This document shows positions 1 to 6,130 of a DNA stretch of 31,212 nt, piece after piece. Source of the stretch: a virus; IMG/VR virus record IMGVR_UViG_3300045009_000107, positions 1 to 31,212 of that record; one strand, written 5' to 3'. Position numbers and translations under genes: made by a program. The notes beneath the pieces are model-generated. The model ran no database searches. It was not told the DNA's origin and worked only from the letters and a program-made list of their open reading frames with translations. How positions within the stretch are numbered: position 1 is the stretch's first letter; the number at the start of each line of letters is the position of its first letter.

Positions 1-262
1 GAAATTGTTTCTCTTGAAAGGGGTCTTTTGTTGGCTAATAAATGGGCTTTGGCTTTGCCTGAAGGAGTTAGGCAAGTTCCCCAACCATTTTTTTCTGCCC
101 ACGCAACTGCTCTTTTTGCAGCATTTACCGCAGCTTGTGGATAATCATTATATGACTGAACCATTGCAACCCTAATTGCTGCCCATGCTTTTTGTGCTTT
201 TTCTTCTGTATCGTATATGCACGATCCGTTTCCTATTCTATATTTTCCGTTGCTGCATTTGA
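1..262. repeat. Left copy of the terminal direct repeat
   Basis: This segment aligns without gaps to 30951-31212. Bases 136-262 are identical in both copies (127 bases). Bases 1-135 differ at 15 positions, changing six codons of the encoded protein (for example Q to P, E to R, M to L). A 127-base exact repeat at the end of an assembly is what a circular or terminally redundant molecule gives with a 127-mer graph; that is an inference. The divergent outer part looks like a second strain variant joined at the same node, though a real second gene copy cannot be excluded from this sequence. Confidence 0.9.
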
Positions 263-1265
263 TGACTGGCATGTAGATTAGTTTACTATAAATGCTGTTT
301 CTTTTAGAATTTATCTGTTTAAAGTTATAATGTTTTGAGCAATAGTCAAAAAGCTCTTGTCCTAAGCCTATTCTCATCTGCTCATCTTTCAAAAGAGAAT
401 TTATATGCTTATACCAATCAGCCTGATTGTTTACATAAAGAACAGGCAAATCTTTGTATGGATGAACATTTGAAACTATGGCAGGATTCTTCTTAGCAGC
501 AGTTTCCAAAACCTTTAGATTTGATTTCATTCCGTTAAACTTAGATTCAACCAGAGGAATAAGGCACACATCAGAATCTGCATAGGCTGCCATATACCTC
601 GTTACATCTGTGTATCTGTAAATATGCGTATCAAGTTTTCTACCTGCAGAGAAATAATATGCCATGTAATTCCAAATGTCCCCCTCGCTTTCATTATATC
701 CTGCCAATATCATTTTAACATTCTTGCCAATCAATCTTTTAAGAGGCTCTTTCAGAATCTTTAAATCCTTTTCATGTGTTCCACTACCTGCCCAGAATAG
801 CCTGAGTTTATCTGATTCTATTTTATTATCCATAAACTGCTCTTCTCCATATGGCAGGGCATTAGGCAAAATCTCTACATTAGAATTATATTGATAAATT
901 GCCTCTGCAAGTCTTTCATGAGTGCAGGTATTCAGGTCTGCTAGTTTTATATATTGCAAAATCCTGTCTGTTATGCCATTAGCCTGATATCTCTGGTATA
1001 ATACATGAGATGCATCCAACTGCCAAAAATCATCATTATCAACTACTAATTTGAATCCATACTTTTTTCGCCAATCTATGATGTCCTGAATGTTTATATC
1101 AGCCAGAAACCTATTCATCAAGAATATATCCCAACCTTTTGCCACTATCTCCTCACTAAGAGTATCTGTGATCAGACAGTAGTCTTTCTGCATATGCACC
1201 AAAGGCAACATTATTCTGTGGTAACCAACCCCTGAATATTTACTTGTTATGGCTAATATTTTCAT
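1..1265 (-). CDS. Glycosyltransferase (GT4-like, GT-B fold) fused in frame to a phage structural-type domain; 3' end outside window
   Basis: The ORF starts at ATG 1265 and is open through position 1, about 421 codons. Residues 1-331 look like a GT-B glycosyltransferase of the GT4 type: an N-terminal MKILAITSKYSGVGYHR segment, VVDNDDF near residue 74, EILPNALPYG near 131, RLFWAGSGTHEKD near 155, and the nucleotide-sugar part SKFNGMKSNLKVLETAA near 241-257. It would transfer a sugar to DNA, a virion protein or a host surface; the acceptor cannot be told. From M332 (ATG at 272-270) the same frame runs on without a stop into MPVIKCSNGKYRIGNG and the domain described at 30245-31212. M332 could also be an internal start. 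The start overlaps the preceding gene by ATGA, so it sits at the end of the early operon. The left-edge sequence is a diverged variant of the copy at the right end. Confidence 0.82.
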   Translation of the reverse strand, partial: MKILAITSKYSGVGYHRIMLPLVHMQKDYCLITDTLSEEIVAKGWDIFLMNRFLADINIQDIIDWRKKYGFKLVVDNDDFWQLDASHVLYQRYQANGITDRILQYIKLADLNTCTHERLAEAIYQYNSNVEILPNALPYGEEQFMDNKIESDKLRLFWAGSGTHEKDLKILKEPLKRLIGKNVKMILAGYNESEGDIWNYMAYYFSAGRKLDTHIYRYTDVTRYMAAYADSDVCLIPLVESKFNGMKSNLKVLETAAKKNPAIVSNVHPYKDLPVLYVNNQADWYKHINSLLKDEQMRIGLGQELFDYCSKHYNFKQINSKRNSIYSKLIYMPVIKCSNGKYRIGNGSCIYDTEEKAQKAWAAIRVAMVQSYNDYPQAAVNAAKRAVAWAEKNGWGTCLTPSGKAKAHLLANKRPLSRETI

Positions 1266-1555
1266 TTTTTTGGTCTGCCCCTTTTTTTAGTTACATGTAC
1301 AGTTTCTTGTACAATCGGCAAACTCTGAATTACCTCTTGTGGCAAACTCAGATAGTAGTTGTAAAGTCTTTGGAGCATTTCCATTACGCAACTGCTGCAC
1401 CATTTAGTTAAAACAAACTGAGGATCAAGATATGATTTATAAATATGCTCATACATATTCATTTGATGAATGTCTAGATTTCTGACATATCCATTTTGGA
1501 CAGTATGGTAGTTTCCAATATTTTCCTTAAGATAATCTTTGTGCTCTTGTTTCAT
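1262..1555 (-). CDS. Small phage protein with a WCxxC motif and a basic AT-hook-like C-terminus
   Basis: This gene encodes 97 residues of unknown function. The middle has a phage-typical block, YLDPQFVLTKWCSSCVMEM, with two cysteines spaced CxxC, followed by a tyrosine-rich helix. The last residues, TKKRGRPKK, resemble an AT-hook (core RGRPKK) and suggest DNA binding, but this is a short-motif match only. The start overlaps the stop of the upstream membrane protein by ATGA, and its own stop overlaps the glycosyltransferase start by ATGA, so translation of all three is probably coupled. Small proteins of this kind recur in Bacteroidota phages (recognised from memory). Confidence 0.75.
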   Translation of the reverse strand: MKQEHKDYLKENIGNYHTVQNGYVRNLDIHQMNMYEHIYKSYLDPQFVLTKWCSSCVMEMLQRLYNYYLSLPQEVIQSLPIVQETVHVTKKRGRPKK

Positions 1556-1794
1556 ATTAATATTTTATATAATTTGATCATTGTATTTCTTGCCAATGGA
1601 GCTACTACCCCTGCAGTAAACATATAAAATGCAATGTGTGTGAATATATCAGGCAGAAAGAATAATAAAAGTGCTACCCATGCAGCCAGACATGAGGAGC
1701 AGTTAAACGGCTTAAAATTTAGTTTCCATTTCATGTGGAACATATGTATCTCAGTAAAGAACAGAGCAAACATTACAGATGCTATTAATATCAT
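1552..1794 (-). CDS. Small integral membrane protein of unknown function
   Basis: This gene encodes 80 residues with about two to three hydrophobic stretches: residues 1-17 (MILIASVMFALFFTEIH), about 32-50 (containing SSCLAAWVALLLFFLP) and about 53-68. The FNCSSC motif at the edge of the second stretch places two cysteines at a membrane boundary. It probably sits in the inner membrane. The start overlaps the stop of the MazG-like ORF by ATGA and the stop overlaps the next start by ATGA. It could be a host-modifying early membrane protein; nothing visible marks it as a holin, and it lies far from the endolysin. Confidence 0.72.
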   Translation of the reverse strand: MILIASVMFALFFTEIHMFHMKWKLNFKPFNCSSCLAAWVALLLFFLPDIFTHIAFYMFTAGVVAPLARNTMIKLYKILI

Positions 1795-1949
1795 TTTTTT
1801 AGTTTTTCAATATACAATATGGCATCCATTAACTCCTCTTGTAAATGGTTTAGCCATTGTGTAAAATTTAAATCATCTTTAACCAATGTAGTACCATATT
1901 TTTTTAATTCATGGCTCCTGTTATATAATTTATCTATAACCTCTTGCAC
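1791..1949 (-). CDS. Short MazG-like nucleotide pyrophosphohydrolase-type protein (GTG start)
   Basis: A 52-codon ORF with no ATG at its N-terminus; the best start is GTG at 1949, four bases after the sigma-factor stop. The product begins VQEVIDKLYNRSHELKKYG and continues with WLNHLQEELMDAILYIEKL. This matches a common phage family whose members read KYG-TTL, then WLQH-LQEELMDA-YLEKL, with the acidic EExxD metal site of MazG-like all-alpha NTP pyrophosphohydrolases (family recalled, not searched). Only one EExxD helix is present, so enzymatic activity is uncertain. It could act in dNTP pool control during replication. The TGA stop overlaps the next gene's ATG. The frame is open slightly upstream inside the sigma gene, so an unusual upstream start is possible. 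Confidence 0.72.
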   Translation of the reverse strand: MQEVIDKLYNRSHELKKYGTTLVKDDLNFTQWLNHLQEELMDAILYIEKLKK

Positions 1950-1953
1950 TATA

Positions 1954-2457
1954 CTATCCTCTGATTTTTTTTCTAAGTTTATTTTTAGTCTGGTTTAAAG
2001 TCCTTATTATACTCATATAAGGTATCCTTAACTTTTTGCTTAACTCTCTCGCATTTCCATTGAACTCAAATGCATACAATCTAAAAATTTCTTTCTGATA
2101 CCAATAAAGTCCCTCCAAGTGATTTAATATTCCCTCTGTTATATCTATTTCTTTTACATCCTCTTTTTCTATCTCAACCCACTCCACAAAATCCCTGTAC
2201 TTCCCATAAAATTTTTTATCTGTAGATTGTACCAAGTTCAGCATTATTCTGACTATGTAAAATCTTAATTGTTTTTTATCATAAAGATCAATCAATTTCT
2301 GATGATCCAACTCTGCTAAAATCAGGAAAACCTCACTTTTCAAATCATCCTGCAATTCCACAGGTTTCATTTTAGAGATAGCCTGATTCACTTCTTTACT
2401 GTTCCAGAACTCTGTCAGTATCTTATTACGCAAACTCTCCAAACTCACCAAACTCAA
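1954..2457 (-). CDS. Phage sigma-70-like (ECF-type) transcription factor
   Basis: This gene encodes 167 residues. The N-terminal half has a region-2-like block with DDLKSEVFLILAELD (about residues 37-51), then RFYIVRIMLNLVQS, resembling the core-binding helix pattern DLxQExFL of ECF sigma factors. The C-terminal half is region-4-like: YQKEIFRLYAFEFNGNARELSKKLRIPYMSI, a helix-turn-helix with a basic tail (KNKLRKKIRG). It probably directs host RNA polymerase to phage late promoters. The gene overlaps the upstream VRR-NUC gene by 32 bases and ends 4 bases before the MazG-like ORF. Sequence divergence makes the sigma assignment moderate rather than certain; a plain helix-turn-helix regulator is the alternative. 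Confidence 0.72.
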   Translation of the reverse strand: MSLVSLESLRNKILTEFWNSKEVNQAISKMKPVELQDDLKSEVFLILAELDHQKLIDLYDKKQLRFYIVRIMLNLVQSTDKKFYGKYRDFVEWVEIEKEDVKEIDITEGILNHLEGLYWYQKEIFRLYAFEFNGNARELSKKLRIPYMSIIRTLNQTKNKLRKKIRG

Positions 2458-2803
2458 TTAAAATGGGTTTGCCTTCATCCTCTGTACATATATAAGCCTT
2501 CCCCCCACATGTAGCAACATCATGCAACCTGCTGACCTGTTCTGGCTTTACTGTATCTCCAATTTTTTTAACTTCAACTGCAACATAAATACCCTTTGAA
2601 TCATAACCTTGAAGGTCTGCCCATCCTTTTTCAATAGTTCCCTTTCTTTTTCTGACAGGAATATTGTTCACTCTGTTGAGCCTTACACCCTGTTTTTCCA
2701 GATGCTGCTTTGCCCATTTTGTAAGTTCTGAGGCTGACAGTTCCTTTGTGGATGTCAGGGTCAAACCTAGAATGTGGGCATTCTTTACTTCCTGTTTTGC
2801 CAT
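2426..2803 (-). CDS. VRR-NUC family endonuclease
   Basis: This gene encodes 125 residues. The PD-(D/E)XK-like core is visible: KGWADLQGYDSKGIYVAVEV followed by KK, giving an acidic residue in GWADL, then EVKK, with a downstream glutamine (KPEQVSRL). A further strand follows (GGKAYICTED). This is the layout of phage VRR-NUC domains, which cut branched or structured DNA and often stand in for Holliday-junction resolvases in replication modules. The N-terminal segment ASELTKWAKQHLEKQGV is the usual helix preceding the nuclease core. The position among replication genes fits recombination or resolution of replication intermediates. The C-terminus (GEFGEFA) overlaps the sigma-like gene. Confidence 0.82.
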   Translation of the reverse strand: MAKQEVKNAHILGLTLTSTKELSASELTKWAKQHLEKQGVRLNRVNNIPVRKRKGTIEKGWADLQGYDSKGIYVAVEVKKIGDTVKPEQVSRLHDVATCGGKAYICTEDEGKPILIEFGEFGEFA

Positions 2804-2853
2804 TGTATTTTGTTACTGTATAAAATCCAAAAAAATTGTAACACCTCATAAAG

Positions 2854-3525
2854 TTACATTAAAGTTTTGAAATATTCAGCAACTGCCATTCTTCGACAAT
2901 TTAATTCCATCTGCTCATCATCCTCGAGAATCTCTTTCATTTGCTTTTTCTCTTTATGGTTAGCATATCTGAATTTCTCTCTAATAGCATTCTCTGTTCT
3001 TTCCAGAGTTCCCTCGAAATCTGTTATTATTTCTCTTTTGTATAGAATATTGAAACATCTCAATCCATTAAAAATATGCTCCCAATCTTTATTTCTTTTG
3101 TATATCTCAAATGAAGTTTGAAGGATTTCATCATCAGATACTTTTGGAGCTTCTATTTTTTTTGTTTCTGGGATAGGCTCAGAAACATAATTCAATCTAA
3201 CCCATCTGGCATAACTGCACATCATTCTGGATAAGTAAATGACTGAGAAGTTTTGGAAAGTTTCCGCAACCTCATCCAATTTGTTTTTAGCACACAACTC
3301 GAATGCTAGATCAAACTCTCCAATAGGTAGGTTACCATAATCTACTTTTATCATTTTTGACATATACTTAAGCTCAAACTCTGAAGGCAGCCTTTCACCT
3401 TTTATACCTAACAGAATCATCCCTTTAGTAATTATTTTCAATATATCCTGAGAATCCGAATCCATCAGTTTTGGACTGTTCCTCGCTTTTGAGATTAGCT
3501 GCGACTCTGTTAAATAAGTCCTCAT
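2854..3525 (-). CDS. Phage replication-module protein of unknown function
   Basis: This gene encodes 223 residues, mostly alpha-helical and charged, with no enzyme motif that I recognise. The segment YGNLPIGEFDLAFELCAKNKLDE, then FQNFSVIYLSRMM, is typical of a Bacteroidota phage family found beside replication genes (recognised from memory). The C-terminal third is a charged helix (NHKEKKQMKEILEDDEQ). A helicase-loader-like role is possible but only inferred from position. With the ATG at 3525 the gene overlaps its upstream neighbour by 101 bases. Alternative ATG starts at 3465 and 3420 would reduce or remove the overlap, so the N-terminus is unsure. Confidence 0.72.
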   Translation of the reverse strand: MRTYLTESQLISKARNSPKLMDSDSQDILKIITKGMILLGIKGERLPSEFELKYMSKMIKVDYGNLPIGEFDLAFELCAKNKLDEVAETFQNFSVIYLSRMMCSYARWVRLNYVSEPIPETKKIEAPKVSDDEILQTSFEIYKRNKDWEHIFNGLRCFNILYKREIITDFEGTLERTENAIREKFRYANHKEKKQMKEILEDDEQMELNCRRMAVAEYFKTLM

Positions 3526-4093
3526 ACATTTGCATTTTATTTTGTTTGTTAAAGTTATTTTTAAAATTTGAATTATTTATCCAAATTGACAACATTTTTT
3601 GTTTCCAATTTTTAACAGGCTTTCCCTCCGCATCATGCCAATCCGCAACCTCATAGTAATGAAATGCTTTTTTAGCCTGTTCTGTTGTTGATCCTTTTTC
3701 CAGAAAATAATCCTCAACTTCAGATAATGTTGGTTTTGTTTTATTTTTAATTCTATTTATATTTTCATTTGCATTTTCCATATGCTCTACCATATGCTTA
3801 GGCATATGCTTAATTTTAGCATTGTTTCTCCTTGATTCTGTATATTTAGATCGTTTCTCAGACTCCTCACACATTCTTTTGTTAATATAAAATCCATCTA
3901 TATTTTTAAATTTTTCATAAACATCTTGAACATATGTTTTGCATATGCTCAACATATCTTTTTCAGAAAGTTTTCCTTTTTGATGCTGTAAACAAAGCAG
4001 CCTAATATACATCCCTACCTCCTCATTTGTCATAGTCATTGTACCACTTAAAAAATCAGATGTGTATAATAGCACAGCAGGGTCTTTTGCCAT
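3425..4093 (-). CDS. DUF1376/YdaU-like phage replication protein
   Basis: From the ATG at 4093 the product is 222 residues. The N-terminus MAKDPAVLLYTSDFLSGT plus EEVGMYIRLLCLQHQKGKL has the DUF1376 pattern of phage replication initiators, a winged-helix-like DNA-binding region. After a basic, asparagine-rich linker, the C-terminus (PTLSEVEDYFLEKGSTTEQA to WKQKMLSIWIN) is the short helical domain often found at the end of phage replication proteins. The frame is open upstream to 4180, but those 29 residues do not fit the family and cross a hairpin, so 4093 is preferred. It probably acts with the DnaA-like protein just upstream at the phage origin. A terminator-like hairpin and a run of nine T residues lie directly before the start. 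Confidence 0.78.
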   Translation of the reverse strand: MAKDPAVLLYTSDFLSGTMTMTNEEVGMYIRLLCLQHQKGKLSEKDMLSICKTYVQDVYEKFKNIDGFYINKRMCEESEKRSKYTESRRNNAKIKHMPKHMVEHMENANENINRIKNKTKPTLSEVEDYFLEKGSTTEQAKKAFHYYEVADWHDAEGKPVKNWKQKMLSIWINNSNFKNNFNKQNKMQMYEDLFNRVAANLKSEEQSKTDGFGFSGYIENNY

Positions 4094-4145
4094 AAAAAAA
4101 AATCCTAAAGGGATTGGAAGGGCAATTTCCGCACCCATTAGGATT
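4094..4145 (-). promoter_or_regulatory. Hairpin with T-tract abutting the replication-protein start codon
   Basis: Arms 4138-4145 and 4101-4108 form a perfect 8-base inverted repeat (AATCCTAA / TTAGGATT). It encloses a smaller GGGT/GCCC stem, and on the transcribed strand nine T residues (4102-4094) run straight into the ATG at 4093. The shape is that of an intrinsic terminator with no spacer to the gene. It could attenuate transcription into the replication gene, or fold over its start and control translation. The function is inferred from shape only. Confidence 0.5.
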
Positions 4146-4193
4146 GTTGATGTTTTAGATAATGATGATTGCCCCATCATTTCTACAAATATA

Positions 4194-4628
4194 CTAAATT
4201 AATTGCAATTTAGAATCCAATAAAATTTTAGTCTGACTGTATTTTTCTGCGAAATGCTCATCTATATCTATCAGGTTTTTACAGGTCTTTATGCTATGTA
4301 AAATTGTTGTATGATGCATATTCAAACCTAAATGTTCGCCTATCTCTTTAAGAGTTAGATCAGTATATTGCCTGAGCATATACACAGCACAATGCCGAGC
4401 ATCAGCAACTCGCTGCCTCCTGCTATGTTCTGTGCAATCTGTATTAAATACATCGTTAACTGCTATGATTATTTCCTCAGCAGGTCTGCGTTTATGCCTT
4501 GCTATTCTCTCAACTACAGGGAATTGATCTAATAGTTTCTCAAGTTTGCCGATCATTTCGTAATGATTCTTGATGATAGATTGGATAAAATTTCTGGTAA
4601 TTGATTTAGCTGATTCGGTATGTTTCAA
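4194..4628 (-). CDS. DnaA domain IV-like DNA-binding protein
   Basis: This gene encodes 144 residues. Residues about 60-130 resemble the C-terminal DNA-binding domain of DnaA: SRRQRVADARHCAVYMLRQY matches the basic helix, DLTLKEIGEHLG matches the helix-turn-helix entry, and MHHTTILHSIKT matches the DnaA signature that contacts the DnaA box. The AAA+ ATPase part of DnaA is absent. It could mark the phage origin, recruit host DnaA or compete with it, or act as a regulator. It is translationally coupled (4-base overlap) to the small gene upstream and precedes the DUF1376-like replication gene. The domain is clear; the role is inferred. Confidence 0.82.
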   Translation of the reverse strand: MKHTESAKSITRNFIQSIIKNHYEMIGKLEKLLDQFPVVERIARHKRRPAEEIIIAVNDVFNTDCTEHSRRQRVADARHCAVYMLRQYTDLTLKEIGEHLGLNMHHTTILHSIKTCKNLIDIDEHFAEKYSQTKILLDSKLQLI

Positions 4629-4831
4629 AATGGTAAATCGTTTTTAGTTTTTTCGTAAATAGTAAATTGCTCGTTTCCAAATTTGTCTTTTTTCTGACTT
4701 AAAAAACAGACATATTTATCATATGTTTCTCCATTCTTTATTGAAAGTTCTAAAAATTCACCTTTTTTTCCTTGTTTCTTAGTCAGAAAAATACCTTTAG
4801 CAAAGTTCGGTTTCTGTGAATTCTGTTCCAT
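4625..4831 (-). CDS. Small early protein of unknown function
   Basis: This gene encodes 68 residues, lysine-rich, with a predicted beta pattern: KGIFLTKKQGKKGEFLELSI then GETYDKYVCFLSQKKDKFGN then EQFTIYEKTK. The alternating pattern resembles small single-strand-binding or DUF736-like phage proteins, but I do not recognise a family. The start lies 35 bases inside the upstream gene and the stop overlaps the DnaA-like gene start by 4 bases, so it belongs to the replication operon. Confidence 0.68.
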   Translation of the reverse strand: MEQNSQKPNFAKGIFLTKKQGKKGEFLELSIKNGETYDKYVCFLSQKKDKFGNEQFTIYEKTKNDLPF

Positions 4832-4997
4832 CTGTTATTTGATTTAAAAATTTAGACTCTTTAGTTGGGTTCTTGTCCCATTCATCTAACATATTTAGCA
4901 TCTCAAAATATCTGCCTTTGCTATACCAAATGTGATGATAAATTTTTGCCATAATAAGCATTCTTTCCTGTGTTGGTAGTAGTTGGTAAGATTTCAT
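4797..4997 (-). CDS. Small early protein of unknown function
   Basis: This gene encodes 66 residues and is aromatic-rich in the middle (MAKIYHHIWYSKGRYFEMLN). No family is recognised. ATG 4997 overlaps the stop of the upstream gene in an ATGA arrangement, which supports the start and suggests coupled translation. The internal ATG that begins MAKIYHH is an alternative start. Location between the annealing-like and DnaA-like genes places it in the replication operon. Confidence 0.62.
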   Translation of the reverse strand: MKSYQLLPTQERMLIMAKIYHHIWYSKGRYFEMLNMLDEWDKNPTKESKFLNQITDGTEFTETELC

Positions 4998-5359
4998 AAT
5001 ATCTGAATTTTTGCTTTTTCAAATGAAATTAACGTTCTGATTGCATCTATCTGGTGAACAGCAGCTGAGCAGCACCTTTCAAATCCTGTTTTTAACTTGT
5101 TCCAATCTTTTGATTTTGCTTTGATCATCATATTGAATGTAGAGGCTGAAAACTTTTCTAATAAATCCAAATTCATTTTGCATTCAATATCTACAACTTC
5201 ATCTATTCTGTATTGACATTCAGTCATGTAATTACCTGCTCTGGTCATAAGGATTGAGAGATTATTTAACCTGTCAATTAAGCCCTCTGGTTCTTTAGGC
5301 AAAGGCTGCTCAAGATACTTAATCATTCTCTGATAGTGATCATTGTATTTATCCAACAT
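4994..5359 (-). CDS. Helical phage protein of unknown function in the recombination/replication operon
   Basis: This gene encodes 121 residues, predicted mostly helical. The block LIDRLNNLSILMTRAGNYMTECQYRIDEV resembles a recurrent Bacteroidota phage protein found next to annealing-type recombination proteins (from memory), with a pattern of a long helix, then a short linker, then helices containing KSKDWNKLKTGFERCC. No catalytic motif is seen. It overlaps the upstream gene by 11 bases and the downstream gene by 4 bases. A partner or accessory protein of the upstream annealing-like protein is a guess from position. Confidence 0.68.
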   Translation of the reverse strand: MLDKYNDHYQRMIKYLEQPLPKEPEGLIDRLNNLSILMTRAGNYMTECQYRIDEVVDIECKMNLDLLEKFSASTFNMMIKAKSKDWNKLKTGFERCCSAAVHQIDAIRTLISFEKAKIQIL

Positions 5360-5954
5360 TCTCTTTGCGTTTTAAAGTTTTCTTAATGTCAGTTTGAGAA
5401 TAATTCATGCCCATTGCAATCCTATCTTTATCTTCAATCTGGTTTTGCTGTAGATTTAGCAAAGCTTTTCGGAAATCCTCATTTTTTACCAATGCTTCTA
5501 TCCTGATTGCGAGTTGTTCCTTTTGCCTTTCCTCATAGGTTGTATTCTCTAACAGAGTTAACAGGTATAGTCTGTTTTCTTCTCCTACCTCATCAATGGG
5601 TTCTTTGGTTCTATTTATAGCTTTCTCTAATTCATCAGCAGATGCAATGCCTGTATCTATTCCAATACAAGCCATTGCACAAGCTCTACCTACTGCAGAG
5701 GTTTCTGCATTCTCCAATGCCGATGTGTAATTTACTTCTTTGTAATTGTCTGATTCAATTTCCTGAGCGTGACCTGTGTAGATGAAATCTCTGTCATCTC
5801 CTCTAATTGTTAGTTTGGCTTTTACTACCCACATTCGCCTCTCAGCAAAATACTGATAGTCTGTTTCAATGTTGTACTCATAATTTTCATTAAGCCATTT
5901 GATTCTCTCGTGTACAGGGACATAGTCCTTTCCTTTAATTTTTACTGTTTGCAT
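5349..5954 (-). CDS. Single-strand annealing-like (Rad52/ERF-type) recombination protein, candidate
   Basis: From ATG 5954 the product is 201 residues. It starts MQTVKIKGKDYVPVHERIKW, then a beta-rich part with VVKAKLTI and YTGHAQEI, then VNYTSALENAETSAVGRACA and IGIDTGIASADELEKAI. The AxENAETSAVGRAxAxxGIG pattern resembles the conserved core of Rad52/ERF-family annealing proteins, followed by a charged helical C-terminus. It probably binds single-stranded DNA during phage recombination and replication. The frame could start at TTG 5975, but that codon lies inside the promoter -7 element, so ATG 5954 is chosen. It is the first gene of the early operon. A related but functionally different phage DNA-binding protein is possible. 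Confidence 0.65.
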   Translation of the reverse strand: MQTVKIKGKDYVPVHERIKWLNENYEYNIETDYQYFAERRMWVVKAKLTIRGDDRDFIYTGHAQEIESDNYKEVNYTSALENAETSAVGRACAMACIGIDTGIASADELEKAINRTKEPIDEVGEENRLYLLTLLENTTYEERQKEQLAIRIEALVKNEDFRKALLNLQQNQIEDKDRIAMGMNYSQTDIKKTLKRKENVG

Positions 5955-5972
5955 AATAATTGGTTTAGGTTT

Positions 5973-6004
5973 CAAATATATAAATTATTTGTTAAATGGA
6001 AAAA
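5973..6004 (-). promoter_or_regulatory. Candidate early promoter (Bacteroidota -7 type)
   Basis: On the minus strand TATATTTG (5980-5973) matches the Bacteroidota -7 consensus TAnnTTTG, 18 bases before ATG 5954. About 20 bases upstream the -33 position holds a T-rich stretch (TTTTTC near 6001-6004) instead of a clean TTTG, so the match is partial. It lies in the 275-base gene-free control region (5955-6229) directly before the early operon. Confidence 0.5.
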
Positions 6005-6025
6005 TTTATTTTTGTACCAATTACC

Positions 6026-6068
6026 ACAATAATTCAGCTTATGTTTAGTTTTATTTATGAATTATTGT
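6026..6068. promoter_or_regulatory. 11-base perfect inverted repeat in the early control region
   Basis: ACAATAATTCA at 6026-6036 and its exact reverse complement TGAATTATTGT at 6058-6068 are separated by 21 AT-rich bases. It lies just upstream of the candidate early promoter. It may be an operator for a dimeric regulator or part of an origin. No T-tract follows either arm, so a terminator is unlikely. Confidence 0.45.
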
Positions 6069-6130
6069 TGCACTAATAGTATAAAAAAGAGCAATATATC
6101 GCCCAAAATATAGGCTTTTTGGTCTATATA

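Noticed and set aside
2631-2849. 72-codon minus-strand ORF overlapping the VRR-NUC gene
   Set aside because: It lies almost wholly inside the nuclease gene in another frame and has no recognisable pattern; the nuclease frame has a clear catalytic core.
4094-4180. N-terminal extension of the replication protein to an ATG at 4180
   Set aside because: The 29 added residues cross the hairpin and T-tract and do not fit the family start MAKDPAVLLYTSDF.
5955-5975. TTG start at 5975 for the annealing-like protein
   Set aside because: It falls within the -7-like element, and ATG 5954 gives a natural beginning.
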